This document shows, one piece after another, positions 1 to 7,734 of a stretch of DNA of 64,000 nucleotides (position 1 is its first letter; the number at the start of each line of letters is the position of its first letter). The DNA is taken from positions 2,056,501-2,120,500 of the forward strand of contig NZ_CP059896.1 in the NCBI RefSeq assembly GCF_014126615.1, in the 5' to 3' direction. Source of the stretch: Ciceribacter thiooxidans (lineage in GTDB: Bacteria; Pseudomonadota; Alphaproteobacteria; Rhizobiales; Rhizobiaceae). The notes beneath the pieces were generated by a model. The model was not told the origin of the DNA. It saw nothing but the letters and a program-made list of their open reading frames with translations, and did no database searches. The position numbers and the translations under genes were made by a program.

Positions 1-2
1 TC

Positions 3-254
3 ACCGTCACCGGCCCCGGCGAACAGACCCCGCCTTATAGCCAGCCGGGTGGCTCCCGCGTGGCCGGTGAACATGAGGTGATCGTTACCGCTGGCAATAC
101 GGAAGTTCGATATCCGCACCTTGTCGAATACGGGACCAGCAAGACCGAAGCGCAGCCGTTCTTTTGGCCCGCCGTTCGCCTTCTCCGCAAAAGCCTTCAG
201 CAGCGCATTGACCGTGCCGGGCGCAAAGCCGTCCGGGACGCATGGAAAGGATAG
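3..254 (+). CDS. HK97 gp10-like phage protein (partial, 5' end outside window)
   Basis: The frame is open from the left edge, so the gene begins upstream; 83 C-terminal residues are visible. They contain HLVEYGTSKTEAQPFFWPA followed by a basic helix, the pattern seen near the C-terminus of HK97 gp10-family proteins, small virion proteins at the head-tail joining region of siphoviruses. It ends 3 bp before the next gene, as in a phage morphogenesis operon. A GTG at 60 is internal, since the upstream codons read on without a stop. The family call rests on motif memory, not on an alignment. Confidence 0.62.
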   Translation, partial: TVTGPGEQTPPYSQPGGSRVAGEHEVIVTAGNTEVRYPHLVEYGTSKTEAQPFFWPAVRLLRKSLQQRIDRAGRKAVRDAWKG

Positions 255-257
255 CCC

Positions 258-671
258 ATGGAACCCGTCACCGCCCTTCAGACTGCCATTCGCGCCCGGC
301 TTCTCAGCAAGCCGGAAGTCACGGCGCTTGTGCCTGCCGATCATATCCGCGCCGGTTCCACCCGGCCCGACAAGACCCCGTGCATCATCATGAGCGACGG
401 CAACACGACCCTTCACGGCAACGACTACCGTGCGCAGAGCGCTGCGTGGGTTTACCTCGACCTTCACGTTTGGACGCTGGACGCCGGACAGGATGCCGCC
501 AAGGAAATCGCCGGAACCGTCGCCGCCGCCCTGTCCAAATACAATCTGCCAATCGACGGCGGCTATTGCGACCATTTCAAAGTGACCGGAACCCGGTTCC
601 CGCGCGACCCGGACCCGGCCTATGGGCATGGCGTCCTGTCCGTCGAAGCGCTCATTCGTTGGGTGGCCTGA
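258..671 (+). CDS. DUF3168 family phage tail terminator-like protein
   Basis: A 137-aa protein beginning MEPVTALQTAIRARL. It has the layout of DUF3168 proteins: an N-terminal helix of the form 'L..AI...L', a central PCIIM strand, and a WVYLDLHVWT strand followed by a helix. DUF3168 proteins are related to tail terminators that cap the tail tube before it joins the head. The stop overlaps the next gene's ATG by one base, so translation is probably coupled. In many siphophages this gene follows the gp10-like gene, as here. Confidence 0.72.
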   Translation: MEPVTALQTAIRARLLSKPEVTALVPADHIRAGSTRPDKTPCIIMSDGNTTLHGNDYRAQSAAWVYLDLHVWTLDAGQDAAKEIAGTVAAALSKYNLPIDGGYCDHFKVTGTRFPRDPDPAYGHGVLSVEALIRWVA

Positions 672-988
672 TGCTCAACATCGGGAACATGGATCGCCGC
701 ATCACCATCGAGCGGGAAACCGAAACAGTGAAACCATCCGGCGACGTATCCAAAGTTTGGACGCCCGTCGCGGTGGTATGGGCCGAAGTGCTTCAGCAGA
801 CGGCAACCGAATTCTTCACCGGCTACGGCGAGGCCGAAACCGGGACCATGATTTTCCGCGTCCGTTATCGCCCTGGCATCACGACCGCCGACCGTGTCAC
901 CTACAACGGGACGGCCTACGGCCTGAAGGAAATCAAGGAACTCGGCAGGTTTGAAGCCCTTGAGCTTCGCGGCGAGACCCTGAAATGA
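671..988 (+). CDS. Phage head closure / head-tail adaptor protein
   Basis: The protein is 105 aa. The ATG at 671 overlaps the previous stop (TGATG); an open extension upstream lies inside the DUF3168 gene and is not the start. The sequence reads GNMDRRITIERET, then VWAEVLQQTATEF and FRVRYRPGITTADRV, ending in an ELRGETLK-like tail. This is the small beta-barrel signature of the SPP1 gp16 / HK97 gp7 head-closure family, which plugs the connector beneath the portal. Its stop overlaps the terminase small-subunit start by 4 bp. Conventional phages place this gene before gp10 and the tail terminator; here it follows them. Confidence 0.75.
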   Translation: MLNIGNMDRRITIERETETVKPSGDVSKVWTPVAVVWAEVLQQTATEFFTGYGEAETGTMIFRVRYRPGITTADRVTYNGTAYGLKEIKELGRFEALELRGETLK

Positions 989-1380
989 CGCACCTTCGCG
1001 GCGTGAAGCCAGCCGTCCAACCCGCCGCCGACCCGCTGAAGAAGGCACCGGCAGCACCGAAGCACTTTTCGGAATACGCCCGTGCGGAATGGAAGCGCAT
1101 CATCCCGGAGGTAATCGCCCGTGGCATCGTGACGAAGGCCGATCTTGGCGGCATCGAAGAACTTTGCATGGCGCGCGGCCTTGCCCGTGAACTGGAAACG
1201 AAGCTTCGCGACCCGGCAACCGGCGACATTGACCTGAAGATTGCCCGTGCGCAGGACAAGGCCGTCCAGACAGCCCGGCAGCTTGCGGCGGAATTCGGTT
1301 TGTCGCCCGTGTCCCGTTCGCGTGTTGCCAGTGCCGGACCCGCCGATGATGACGACGACAACCCGCTTATGGTGCGCTGA
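985..1380 (+). CDS. Phage terminase small subunit, P27 family
   Basis: This 131-aa protein has the P27/Terminase_4 pattern: a basic proline-containing N-terminus (LRGVKPAVQPAADPLKKAP), then an H..EYARAEWKRIIPEVIARG helix, and helices ending in an acidic tail with DDDDD. Small terminase subunits recognise packaging sites and recruit the large subunit. The ATG lies inside the stop of the head-closure gene (ATGA), and its TGA overlaps the large-subunit ATG by one base (TGATG), so the three genes are probably translationally coupled. Confidence 0.82.
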   Translation: MTHLRGVKPAVQPAADPLKKAPAAPKHFSEYARAEWKRIIPEVIARGIVTKADLGGIEELCMARGLARELETKLRDPATGDIDLKIARAQDKAVQTARQLAAEFGLSPVSRSRVASAGPADDDDDNPLMVR

Positions 1381-3017
1381 TGAAAAGCGCGTTTCCGGCA
1401 TGGGTTTTTGACGACAGCCCGATTGACGATCCGCTTGGTTATGGTGACAGGGCCGTGCGTTTTCTTCGCGCCTTGCGTCACCCGGCCAGCACCGCACCGA
1501 AGCACGCTTTCCAGCTTTACACGCCCTTTGAGAGGATGACGAAGCGCATTTACGGGCCGCGCAACCCCGACGGCACCCGCGTCGTGAAGAAGGCATTCGT
1601 CATGCTTGGCCGTGGCAATCGGAAGACCAGCCACGCCGCCGCGTGGTCGCTCTTGCATTTGCTTGGCCCTGAAGCCGTGCCGGCCGGACAGGTGATCTTT
1701 GCCGCGTGCGACCGCGAACAGGCCGGTATCGGTTTTCGCGAGGCGGCGAATATTGTTCGCATGGATCGCCGGCTTGTTGCCGCGACGAAGATCAACGACG
1801 CTTTCAATTCCGCCAAGCAGATTTTGAACCGCCAGACCGGCGCGACCCTGAAGGCGATTTCCAGCGACGGAAGGGCGCAGCACGGCACCACGCCGAATTT
1901 CATCCTCATGGACGAAATTCACCAGTGGCCGAACCGCGATCTTTTCGAGGCTCTGGACTCTGGCACGACGAAGGTGGCCGACCCGCTCACGATCATCTGC
2001 ACCACGGCAGGGCGCGGGCAGGATAATCTCGGCTTTGAGCAATACGATTACGCCTACAAGGTCGCGACCGGCGAGATTGATGATCCGACCGTGTTGCCGA
2101 TCCTGTTCCAGCTTGAACCCGGCGACGACTGGCGCGACGAGGCGAATTGGGAGAAGGCGAACCCCGGCCTGCCTTATGGATTTCCTAACATCGTCGGCTT
2201 GCGCAACAAGTCGAAGGAAGCGGAAAACAGCCCGCCTGCCCGCTATCAGTTCCAACAGTTGAACCTGAATATTTGGCAGGCCGCTTCCCGCGACCCCCTC
2301 TTTGATATGGCCGTCTACGACGCCGGGCGCGATCCCCATTTTGACCTTGCCGAACTGGAGTCGCTGCCGTGCTGGCTTGGCGTTGACCTGTCCCGGTCCG
2401 GCGACCTAACCGCCATCGTCGGCGCTTGGCGGCATGACGACGGGCGCGTGTCCGTCCACCCGTGGTTCTTCCTGCCGTCCGATGGCTTGGAAGACAAAGC
2501 CAAGGTTGAACAGGTTCCCTATCCCCGGTGGCGCGACGACGGCCTCTTGAACGTCATCGACGGCCCCGTGATCGAACCCGACGCCATCGCCGACAAGATC
2601 ATTGACCTTTGCGGCACCTATGACGTTCGCGAGGTGGTCTTTGACCCGTCGCTCGCCGGGCCGATCATGTCGAAGCTCATGGATCACGGCATCAACGTGC
2701 TTCAGGTCCGACAGACGCCCGTCAACATGCACGGCCCGATTTGCGACCTTGAGCGCGTCGTGAATGGCCGTCGCATCCGCCACGGCGCGCACCCGATCCT
2801 TCGCAATCATTTTGACAGCGTCGTGGTGAAGCGCGCCGCCAACGCGGGGGAGCTTGTCACGATGCACAAGGGCACCCGGCATTCAAACCATATCGACGGC
2901 GCTATTGCATCGGCCTTGGCCGTGTCCCGTGCCGCCGCGAACGACGACACCCGATCCATTTTCGATCTTTCCCCGGAAGAATTCGACAGGCTCCACGAGG
3001 AAGCCGAAGCAGCATAG
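1380..3017 (+). CDS. Phage terminase large subunit
   Basis: A 545-aa DNA-packaging motor ATPase and nuclease. The Walker A-like loop is GRGNRKT at residues 77-83 and the Walker B/catalytic carboxylate is LMDEIH with D178 and E179. A C-terminal RNase H-like nuclease starts near residue 335 (WLGVDLSRSGDLTAI), with a second acidic strand VVFDPSLAG and a final HIDGAIASALA acidic motif. The length is normal for Terminase_1 (HK97-type) proteins. It follows the P27 small subunit with a one-base overlap. The next gene is the tape measure; no portal, protease or capsid gene intervenes. Confidence 0.93.
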   Translation: MKSAFPAWVFDDSPIDDPLGYGDRAVRFLRALRHPASTAPKHAFQLYTPFERMTKRIYGPRNPDGTRVVKKAFVMLGRGNRKTSHAAAWSLLHLLGPEAVPAGQVIFAACDREQAGIGFREAANIVRMDRRLVAATKINDAFNSAKQILNRQTGATLKAISSDGRAQHGTTPNFILMDEIHQWPNRDLFEALDSGTTKVADPLTIICTTAGRGQDNLGFEQYDYAYKVATGEIDDPTVLPILFQLEPGDDWRDEANWEKANPGLPYGFPNIVGLRNKSKEAENSPPARYQFQQLNLNIWQAASRDPLFDMAVYDAGRDPHFDLAELESLPCWLGVDLSRSGDLTAIVGAWRHDDGRVSVHPWFFLPSDGLEDKAKVEQVPYPRWRDDGLLNVIDGPVIEPDAIADKIIDLCGTYDVREVVFDPSLAGPIMSKLMDHGINVLQVRQTPVNMHGPICDLERVVNGRRIRHGAHPILRNHFDSVVVKRAANAGELVTMHKGTRHSNHIDGAIASALAVSRAAANDDTRSIFDLSPEEFDRLHEEAEAA

Positions 3018-3028
3018 GAGCCTAGCAG

Positions 3029-5737
3029 ATGGCAGACGACGAACAGCGCCTTTTGGTCTCGTTTGAGGCCCGCCTGACAAAATTCGAACGCGACCTTGAG
3101 CGCGGCAAGAACCGGACCCGCCGCGACTTCCGGCAGATGCAGAAGGACGCCGAACAGGCCGGTTCCGGCATCACCAAGGCCATGAACGGCGCAATGAAAA
3201 CCGTTGGCGCATTCGGCAAAGGATTGGCCGGTGGCATCGTCGGCGGGCTTGCGATTGGTGGCCTCGACCAGATCATTTCGCGCGTCGGCGACATTGCGAA
3301 GGGCGTGGCGAATATCGGCAGCGAAGCCAAGCGCGCCGGTCTTGGCACCAAGGCGTTTCAGGAACTCGGCTATGTCGCCGAACAGAACCGTATCCCGGTT
3401 GATGCCCTTGTTGACGGCATGAAGGAATTGAACCTTCGCGCCGACGAATTCATCACCACCGGCAAGGGCAGCGCAGCCGAAGCATTCCAGCGCCTCGGCT
3501 ATTCGGCGCAAGACCTGAAGCGCAAGCTCGCCGATCCTTCCGCCCTGCTTGTCGAAATCATCGGCAGGCTTGAGCAACTGGACCGGGCCGCACAAATCCG
3601 CATCACCGACGAGATTTTTGGCGGGGTAGCGGGAGAGCGCTTTGTCGAGCTTCTCGACCGGGGAGCGGAAGGCATCCGGGCCACGATCAACGAAGCCAAT
3701 GACCTTGGCCTTGTCATGGACGAACAGCTTATCAAGCGCGCCGACGAATTTAACCGCAAGTGGATGGCGATCGGCGGGACGATCGGCACCTACGTAAAGC
3801 AGGCCGTGCTTGGCCTTGCCTTCGCCGCCGACGATTTCCTTGACCGTTTCCATGGCTTTGAGGAGCAGACGACCCGAAACGTTCAATCCGCGTTGACGGC
3901 CACCTATGACAAGTTGGCGGAAGCGAAGGCGCTGCTTTCCGACCTTCAGCTTGATAAGGGCATCTATCCCGATGACCCGACCATTGACCTCAACATTGAA
4001 CGCCAGAAGCAGCTTATCGAAGAACTGTCCGGCGAGGCCCTGAAGCTTCGCGACATTCTCGACCGGCGCAACGGTTACGATGAAGGCTTCATCTACAAGA
4101 CCGGCGAGGATGCGAAGGGCGCGAAGGCTCCCCTCGACAATCTGAACAATGCCCTGTCCGGCACCGGCAGCGCCGCCGACAGGGCCGTTTCCGGTATCAA
4201 CAGCTATACGGACGCCATTCGCGCCCTGAAGAACGAAGTCCCGGAACTCGCCGCGTCCCTCAAGGATCTCGACGCCAAGGCCAAGATTGAAGCGATCTAT
4301 CAGCAGGCCCTTGCCCGTGCGCAGGGACAGCGGGAAATCGCCCTGGCTAACGAGATGCGGGGCAAGGCGCTTTCGTCGCTCGGCCTGAAGAGTGTGACCG
4401 ACAACCCGACCACCTACCTTTCTTCGGTGCTGGCTTCCGGCAACGGGCAAAGCCATATCGACGGCATGGCGGATGCCTTCGCGGGGAAGCTGGCGAAGAT
4501 GCTGGCATCCATGCCCGACGACCTGAAGGGCAGCGTCACCATCACGTCGGGCTATCGTTCCGTTGAGCGCCAGCAGCAGCTTTGGCTTGAAGCCCTCAAG
4601 AAGCATGGGTCCCCGGAAGCGGCCCGGCAGTGGGTGGCACCGCCCGGCAATAGCCAGCACAACAAGGGCAACGCCGCCGACCTCGGCTATTCGTCCGATG
4701 CCGCCCGGCAGTGGATGCACCAGAACGCGGGCAACTTCGGCCTGTCCTTCCCGTTGTCGAACGAGAACTGGCATATTGAAGACGCCAACGCCCGGAACGG
4801 ACAGGTTGCCGCCGAAATCGACCGCCTGACACAAGCCGCGACCCGGCAGGCCGACGCCTATAGCCAGATCACGCAAGGCGCTAAGGAATACGCGAGCGCC
4901 CAGCAGTTCGAACAGCAAGCCCTTGGCATGACCGCCCAGCGGGCGGCAGCGCTTCGATACGAACAGCAAATGCTCAACGAAGCGCAGCGGGCGGGCATCA
5001 CCTTGTCGCCGCAGCAACGGCAACAGATCGCCCAGCTTGCGCAGGGGATGGCGCAAGCCGAAATGGCGACCGAAGGGCTTCGGCAGAAACAAGAGGGCCT
5101 TGCCGAAGCCGGGCAGTTCTTCGGCACCCAAATCACCGACGCCTTGACCGGGCTTCTCACGGGCACGATGACGGCGGAACAGGCGCTGCAATCCATGCTG
5201 CAAACCCTGATCAAGGTCGGGCTTCAGGCCGTGCTGATGGGGCAAGGCCCGCTTGCTGGCCTCTTCGGTGGCGGCGCATCGGGCGGCGGCTTCGGTGGCC
5301 TTCTCGGCGGCTTGTTTGGTGCGCTCTTCGGGTTCGCGGATGGCGGATGGACCGGCCCCGGCTCGAAGCACCAACCGGCGGGCGTTGTCCATGCCGACGA
5401 ATTCGTCTTCTCCAAGAAAGCCGTCAACCGGATCGGCGTTCGAAACCTCGCCGCGTTGCACAGTGGCGCGCTGAAGGGCTATGCCGAAGGCGGGCACGTC
5501 ACGGCCACGCCGACACTTTCCACGCCCGCCCTTCGCGGCGTCGGTGCAGCCCCGGTTCAAGCGATCTCGATTTCGGCGCCCGTGACGGTGAACGGTTCGG
5601 CGGGCACTCCCGAACAAAACGCCGCCCTTGCGAAACAGGTCGCGAAGCAAATGGAAAACACGATGCGTGGTGTCGTGGCTGACGAAATGCGCAAGCAAAC
5701 AAGGCCCGGCAACTTCGCAAATAACAGGAGTCGCTAG
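3029..5737 (+). CDS. Tail tape measure protein with embedded M15-type peptidase domain
   Basis: A 902-aa protein. The N-terminus is a lambda-type tape measure start (EARLTKFERDLERGKNRTRRDF) with a hydrophobic Gly-rich segment at about residues 60-95. At residues 485-590 is a VanY/M15-like D,D-carboxypeptidase core: SGYRS (507-511), SQHNKG..AADL with H544 and D551 as metal ligands, and NWHIE with H582. Gln/Ala-rich coiled coil follows, then a Gly-rich stretch and an ADGGWTGPGSK..GVVHADEFVF end typical of tape measure C-termini. The protein should set tail length, and the peptidase may trim peptidoglycan during DNA entry. No tail-tip genes follow it. Confidence 0.9.
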   Translation: MADDEQRLLVSFEARLTKFERDLERGKNRTRRDFRQMQKDAEQAGSGITKAMNGAMKTVGAFGKGLAGGIVGGLAIGGLDQIISRVGDIAKGVANIGSEAKRAGLGTKAFQELGYVAEQNRIPVDALVDGMKELNLRADEFITTGKGSAAEAFQRLGYSAQDLKRKLADPSALLVEIIGRLEQLDRAAQIRITDEIFGGVAGERFVELLDRGAEGIRATINEANDLGLVMDEQLIKRADEFNRKWMAIGGTIGTYVKQAVLGLAFAADDFLDRFHGFEEQTTRNVQSALTATYDKLAEAKALLSDLQLDKGIYPDDPTIDLNIERQKQLIEELSGEALKLRDILDRRNGYDEGFIYKTGEDAKGAKAPLDNLNNALSGTGSAADRAVSGINSYTDAIRALKNEVPELAASLKDLDAKAKIEAIYQQALARAQGQREIALANEMRGKALSSLGLKSVTDNPTTYLSSVLASGNGQSHIDGMADAFAGKLAKMLASMPDDLKGSVTITSGYRSVERQQQLWLEALKKHGSPEAARQWVAPPGNSQHNKGNAADLGYSSDAARQWMHQNAGNFGLSFPLSNENWHIEDANARNGQVAAEIDRLTQAATRQADAYSQITQGAKEYASAQQFEQQALGMTAQRAAALRYEQQMLNEAQRAGITLSPQQRQQIAQLAQGMAQAEMATEGLRQKQEGLAEAGQFFGTQITDALTGLLTGTMTAEQALQSMLQTLIKVGLQAVLMGQGPLAGLFGGGASGGGFGGLLGGLFGALFGFADGGWTGPGSKHQPAGVVHADEFVFSKKAVNRIGVRNLAALHSGALKGYAEGGHVTATPTLSTPALRGVGAAPVQAISISAPVTVNGSAGTPEQNAALAKQVAKQMENTMRGVVADEMRKQTRPGNFANNRSR

Positions 5738-5746
5738 AGCGCCTGA

Positions 5747-6043
5747 TCAGTCACCTTTGTAGGTGTTCACACCGATGACGCCACAGATTCCTGCGCCACA
5801 GATGATTGCGGTTGCCGGCAGGCTCCACCATTCCGCCCTGTAATGGCCGAAGAACAGTAGAGCGGCGACCGCGGAAGTCGCAAATATGCAGCCAGCCACC
5901 GAATATCGAATGAGCATCACCGCCCATTGGGGAGGTGGACGTTGCCCCACGAATGCGCCCGCGCTCCACATCATTGCGAGTGGCAGTGTCACGGAGATGG
6001 CAACAAACAATATTGTCAAAAAGAATGCCAATTTCTTCCCCAA
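5747..6043 (-). CDS. Small predicted membrane protein, unknown function
   Basis: A 98-aa protein with about three hydrophobic helices (AFFLTILFVAISVTLPLAMMW, then YSVAGCIFATSAVAALLFF, then ATAIICGAGICGVIGV). The start appears to be TTG at 6041-6043, since a stop lies three codons upstream; a start at the internal ATGs about 24 codons later is possible. It converges on the tape measure gene with a 9-bp gap. I do not recognise a family. A small membrane protein in the lysis or superinfection-exclusion class would fit a prophage, but nothing in the sequence proves that. Confidence 0.5.
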   Translation of the reverse strand: MGKKLAFFLTILFVAISVTLPLAMMWSAGAFVGQRPPPQWAVMLIRYSVAGCIFATSAVAALLFFGHYRAEWWSLPATAIICGAGICGVIGVNTYKGD

Positions 6044-6220
6044 GCCCTCGGATCACTATAACGAGATTTGATTTGCAGGCGCAATCGCCCGCAGCGAGTC
6101 ACCAGCACGCATTGAAGACACCAGACAAGGGAAGTCCCCCAGAAGAACCGGAGGGCTCTCCACGACTCTCTATGAGTCTTTCGGTAGAGGCGAGCCAATT
6201 TTCGGACCGGAGAAGGGTTA

Positions 6221-6310
6221 TTGCGTCAAAAGGCGCCCGGCTTACTGTTCTTAGTAAGATAACAAACTTAATAATAAACATAACAGTATGAAGCACCCTT
6301 TTTGACGCAA
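6221..6310. repeat. Imperfect inverted repeat TTGCGTCAAAA flanking an AT-rich core
   Basis: The left arm is TTGCGTCAAAAGG (6221-6233) and the right arm CCTTTTTGACGCAA (6297-6310); they differ by one inserted T. A partial third copy, TTGCGTCA, is at 9074-9081. The core holds a second palindrome (CTTACT/AGTAAG). This may be a protein-binding region; the function is unknown. Confidence 0.5.
6241..6258. promoter_or_regulatory. CTTACT-N6-AGTAAG palindrome (candidate operator)
   Basis: Six-base arms CTTACT (6241-6246) and AGTAAG (6253-6258) are separated by GTTCTT. The same half-site recurs in the 16-bp palindrome at 7241-7256, just after the next phage gene. Two occurrences within 1 kb suggest one regulator, which is an inference. 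Confidence 0.4.
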
Positions 6311-6554
6311 AAACTCTCCCGGCCCGGAAAGGGAGTTACCCGGACAGCTATTGAAGCCAAAACCCTCCCGGAACCCAAAGACCTTCCGCTTCCCAGAAAG
6401 TTCGCCGGCCATTCATTTCCCCGAGCGTGCGATTTCCGGAACGCTATAGGCCCGGACGTGCACAGCGTGTCACCACGCGAAGGTCGGGCGGTTCTTTCAT
6501 CCTTTCTTGCCGCCCAACCTGTCTTTGAGAAAGGGCGGAAGCAAAGGAACTGCG

Positions 6555-7232
6555 ATGGCGAGACCTCGCAAATACAAGACAGAGGCAGAGGCCAAGGCCG
6601 CCAAGGTTGAGCAACGACGCCAGCAGCGCGCCGCCGAACACGCCCGCAAGATTGACCCCACGAAACGTAAGGACGCCGCCGTGAACTATCCCGCCGCACC
6701 GATCAACGCCGAAACCCTCGAAATCATCGAAGCGATTTGTGCGATAGCTGGCGATCTCAGTTTCTCCGGCAGGCCGATGAAGAGCGACAATCTCCACGCC
6801 GCCGCAAAGATCATGGCGCAATGGGAGCGCGAGAACCGGCAAACGCTTCCGGTCCTTCCCGACGACGCCCCGGTTTACGCCGCCGTGAAGGGCCGTCCGG
6901 TGAAAGAGCGCGTTGACCTGCCTTACAAGTGGGGCAAGCTCCGCACTCACGTCCGCTATGACGCCGCCATTGCGCTTCCCCGTGCGTCCCGCAACTCGAC
7001 CGCGAACAAGAGCCGGGACGCGAAAGACCAAGCCGCCGCCGACACTGCCGGACTCTCCCTTGCCGACTATCGCGCCCGCCGCCAGGCCGCCGCGATTTCC
7101 GCATGGAACGACAAGGCCGCGACCGCCGCACTTAAGGTCAAGGGCGAAGCCACCCTCGCCAAGCGCAAGGCCCGGATCGACCGGCAGGATGCTCGCCGCA
7201 TGAAAGAGCATGAGACGTTCGGTCGTTTCTAG
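6555..7232 (+). CDS. Basic Ala/Lys/Arg-rich phage protein, unknown function
   Basis: A 225-aa protein starting at the ATG at 6555, preceded by AAAGGAAC. The N-terminus MARPRKYKTEAEAKAAK looks like an AT-hook-type basic arm followed by charged helix. The middle (EIIEAICAIAGDLSFSGRP) is more globular, and the C-terminal about 60 residues are again Lys/Arg/Ala-rich helix. It is probably a nucleic-acid-binding accessory protein of the prophage, judged on composition only. I cannot assign a family. The AAGTAAG-CA-CTTACTT palindrome begins 8 bp after its stop. Confidence 0.6.
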   Translation: MARPRKYKTEAEAKAAKVEQRRQQRAAEHARKIDPTKRKDAAVNYPAAPINAETLEIIEAICAIAGDLSFSGRPMKSDNLHAAAKIMAQWERENRQTLPVLPDDAPVYAAVKGRPVKERVDLPYKWGKLRTHVRYDAAIALPRASRNSTANKSRDAKDQAAADTAGLSLADYRARRQAAAISAWNDKAATAALKVKGEATLAKRKARIDRQDARRMKEHETFGRF

Positions 7233-7240
7233 CACCCACC

Positions 7241-7256
7241 AAGTAAGCACTTACTT
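7241..7256. promoter_or_regulatory. AAGTAAG-CA-CTTACTT palindrome (candidate operator)
   Basis: Seven-base arms around a 2-bp centre, placed between two rightward phage genes and followed by AT-rich sequence. It shares the AGTAAG/CTTACT half-site with 6241-6258. It is a candidate operator for the 7358 gene; a weak hairpin is the alternative, but no T-tract follows. Confidence 0.45.
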
Positions 7257-7357
7257 AGCCTAGGCATCTGATTTATCTAATAAATATTTCATCTTGGCCC
7301 TAGACGCGGATTCGCCGCCCCTTAAGATTCTGCCATCACCAACAGAAAGGACGCACC

Positions 7358-7594
7358 ATGCAAACCACCTTCATCCCCACTGAAACCTATGACGCCCTGA
7401 CCAACGGCCTCGCCGCCGATCTTTCCGCCTTGACCCCGGAAGTTGACGGCGGCATTGCGCACAAGGTTGCGGAAGTCCTGTCCCGCTACGGCCTGTTCCC
7501 GGCAGACATGGCAAAGCAGATCGTTGACGATATGTGCGACAGCGCCACCCGGCAGCTTGAGGCCGGTATTCCGGCGATTTCCCGGCCCGCCTGA
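7358..7594 (+). CDS. Small phage-region protein, unknown function
   Basis: A 78-aa protein (MQTTFIPTETYDALTNGLAA and onward) with a good ribosome site (AAAGGAC) 8 bp before the ATG. Predicted mostly helical, slightly acidic and without a membrane segment. A rho-independent terminator follows at 7619-7652, so it ends a short transcript that begins after the 7241 palindrome. No family is recognised. Confidence 0.6.
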   Translation: MQTTFIPTETYDALTNGLAADLSALTPEVDGGIAHKVAEVLSRYGLFPADMAKQIVDDMCDSATRQLEAGIPAISRPA

Positions 7595-7618
7595 TCGGGC
7601 CACGGTAGCCGCCCCAAG

Positions 7619-7652
7619 CCCGCCCGGTTCACGCCGTGGCGGGTTATTTTTT
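7619..7652 (+). terminator. Rho-independent terminator
   Basis: CCCGCC (7619-7624) pairs with GGCGGG (7638-7643) around a 13-nt loop and is followed by TTATTTTTTT. It separates the 78-aa gene from the GGTAAC-controlled promoter downstream. Confidence 0.75.
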
Positions 7653-7663
7653 TACGACCCCTG

Positions 7664-7692
7664 TTGACTTTCGCATGGTAACGTCAGATACC
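7664..7692 (+). promoter_or_regulatory. Sigma-70-like promoter within operator array
   Basis: TTGACT (7664-7669) and GATACC (7687-7692) have a 17-bp spacing. The first GGTAAC site falls within the spacer, which suits repression by occlusion. The -10 match is only moderate. Confidence 0.45.
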
Positions 7693-7721
7693 GTTACCGT
7701 GGTAACAACATATCACGTTAC
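7677..7721. promoter_or_regulatory. GGTAAC/GTTACC operator array
   Basis: Half-sites are at 7677-7682 (GGTAAC), 7693-7698 (GTTACC), 7701-7706 (GGTAAC) and 7717-7721 (GTTAC). The middle pair forms a 14-bp palindrome GTTACC-GT-GGTAAC. The array overlaps the promoter and ends 13 bp before the ATG of the 7735 gene, the layout expected for a cooperative repressor, possibly autoregulatory. Confidence 0.65.
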
Positions 7722-7734
7722 GAAGGTGAAGCAG

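Larger units (their letters stand above)
6044..6554. other. Noncoding regulatory region with palindromes, prophage interior
   Basis: This 511-bp gap lies between divergent phage genes and I see no convincing coding sequence in it. Its middle is AT-rich (about 6241-6290). It contains TTGCGTCAAAAGG at 6221-6233 and its near inverse CCTTTTTGACGCAA at 6297-6310, flanking a CTTACT-6-AGTAAG palindrome at 6241-6258. A control region or an origin-like element is possible. Confidence 0.5.

Noticed and set aside
2807..5698. Very long antisense open frame opposite the tape measure gene
   Set aside because: It mirrors the third-position GC bias of the sense gene and has no recognisable domain; the sense frame has clear tape measure and M15 motifs.
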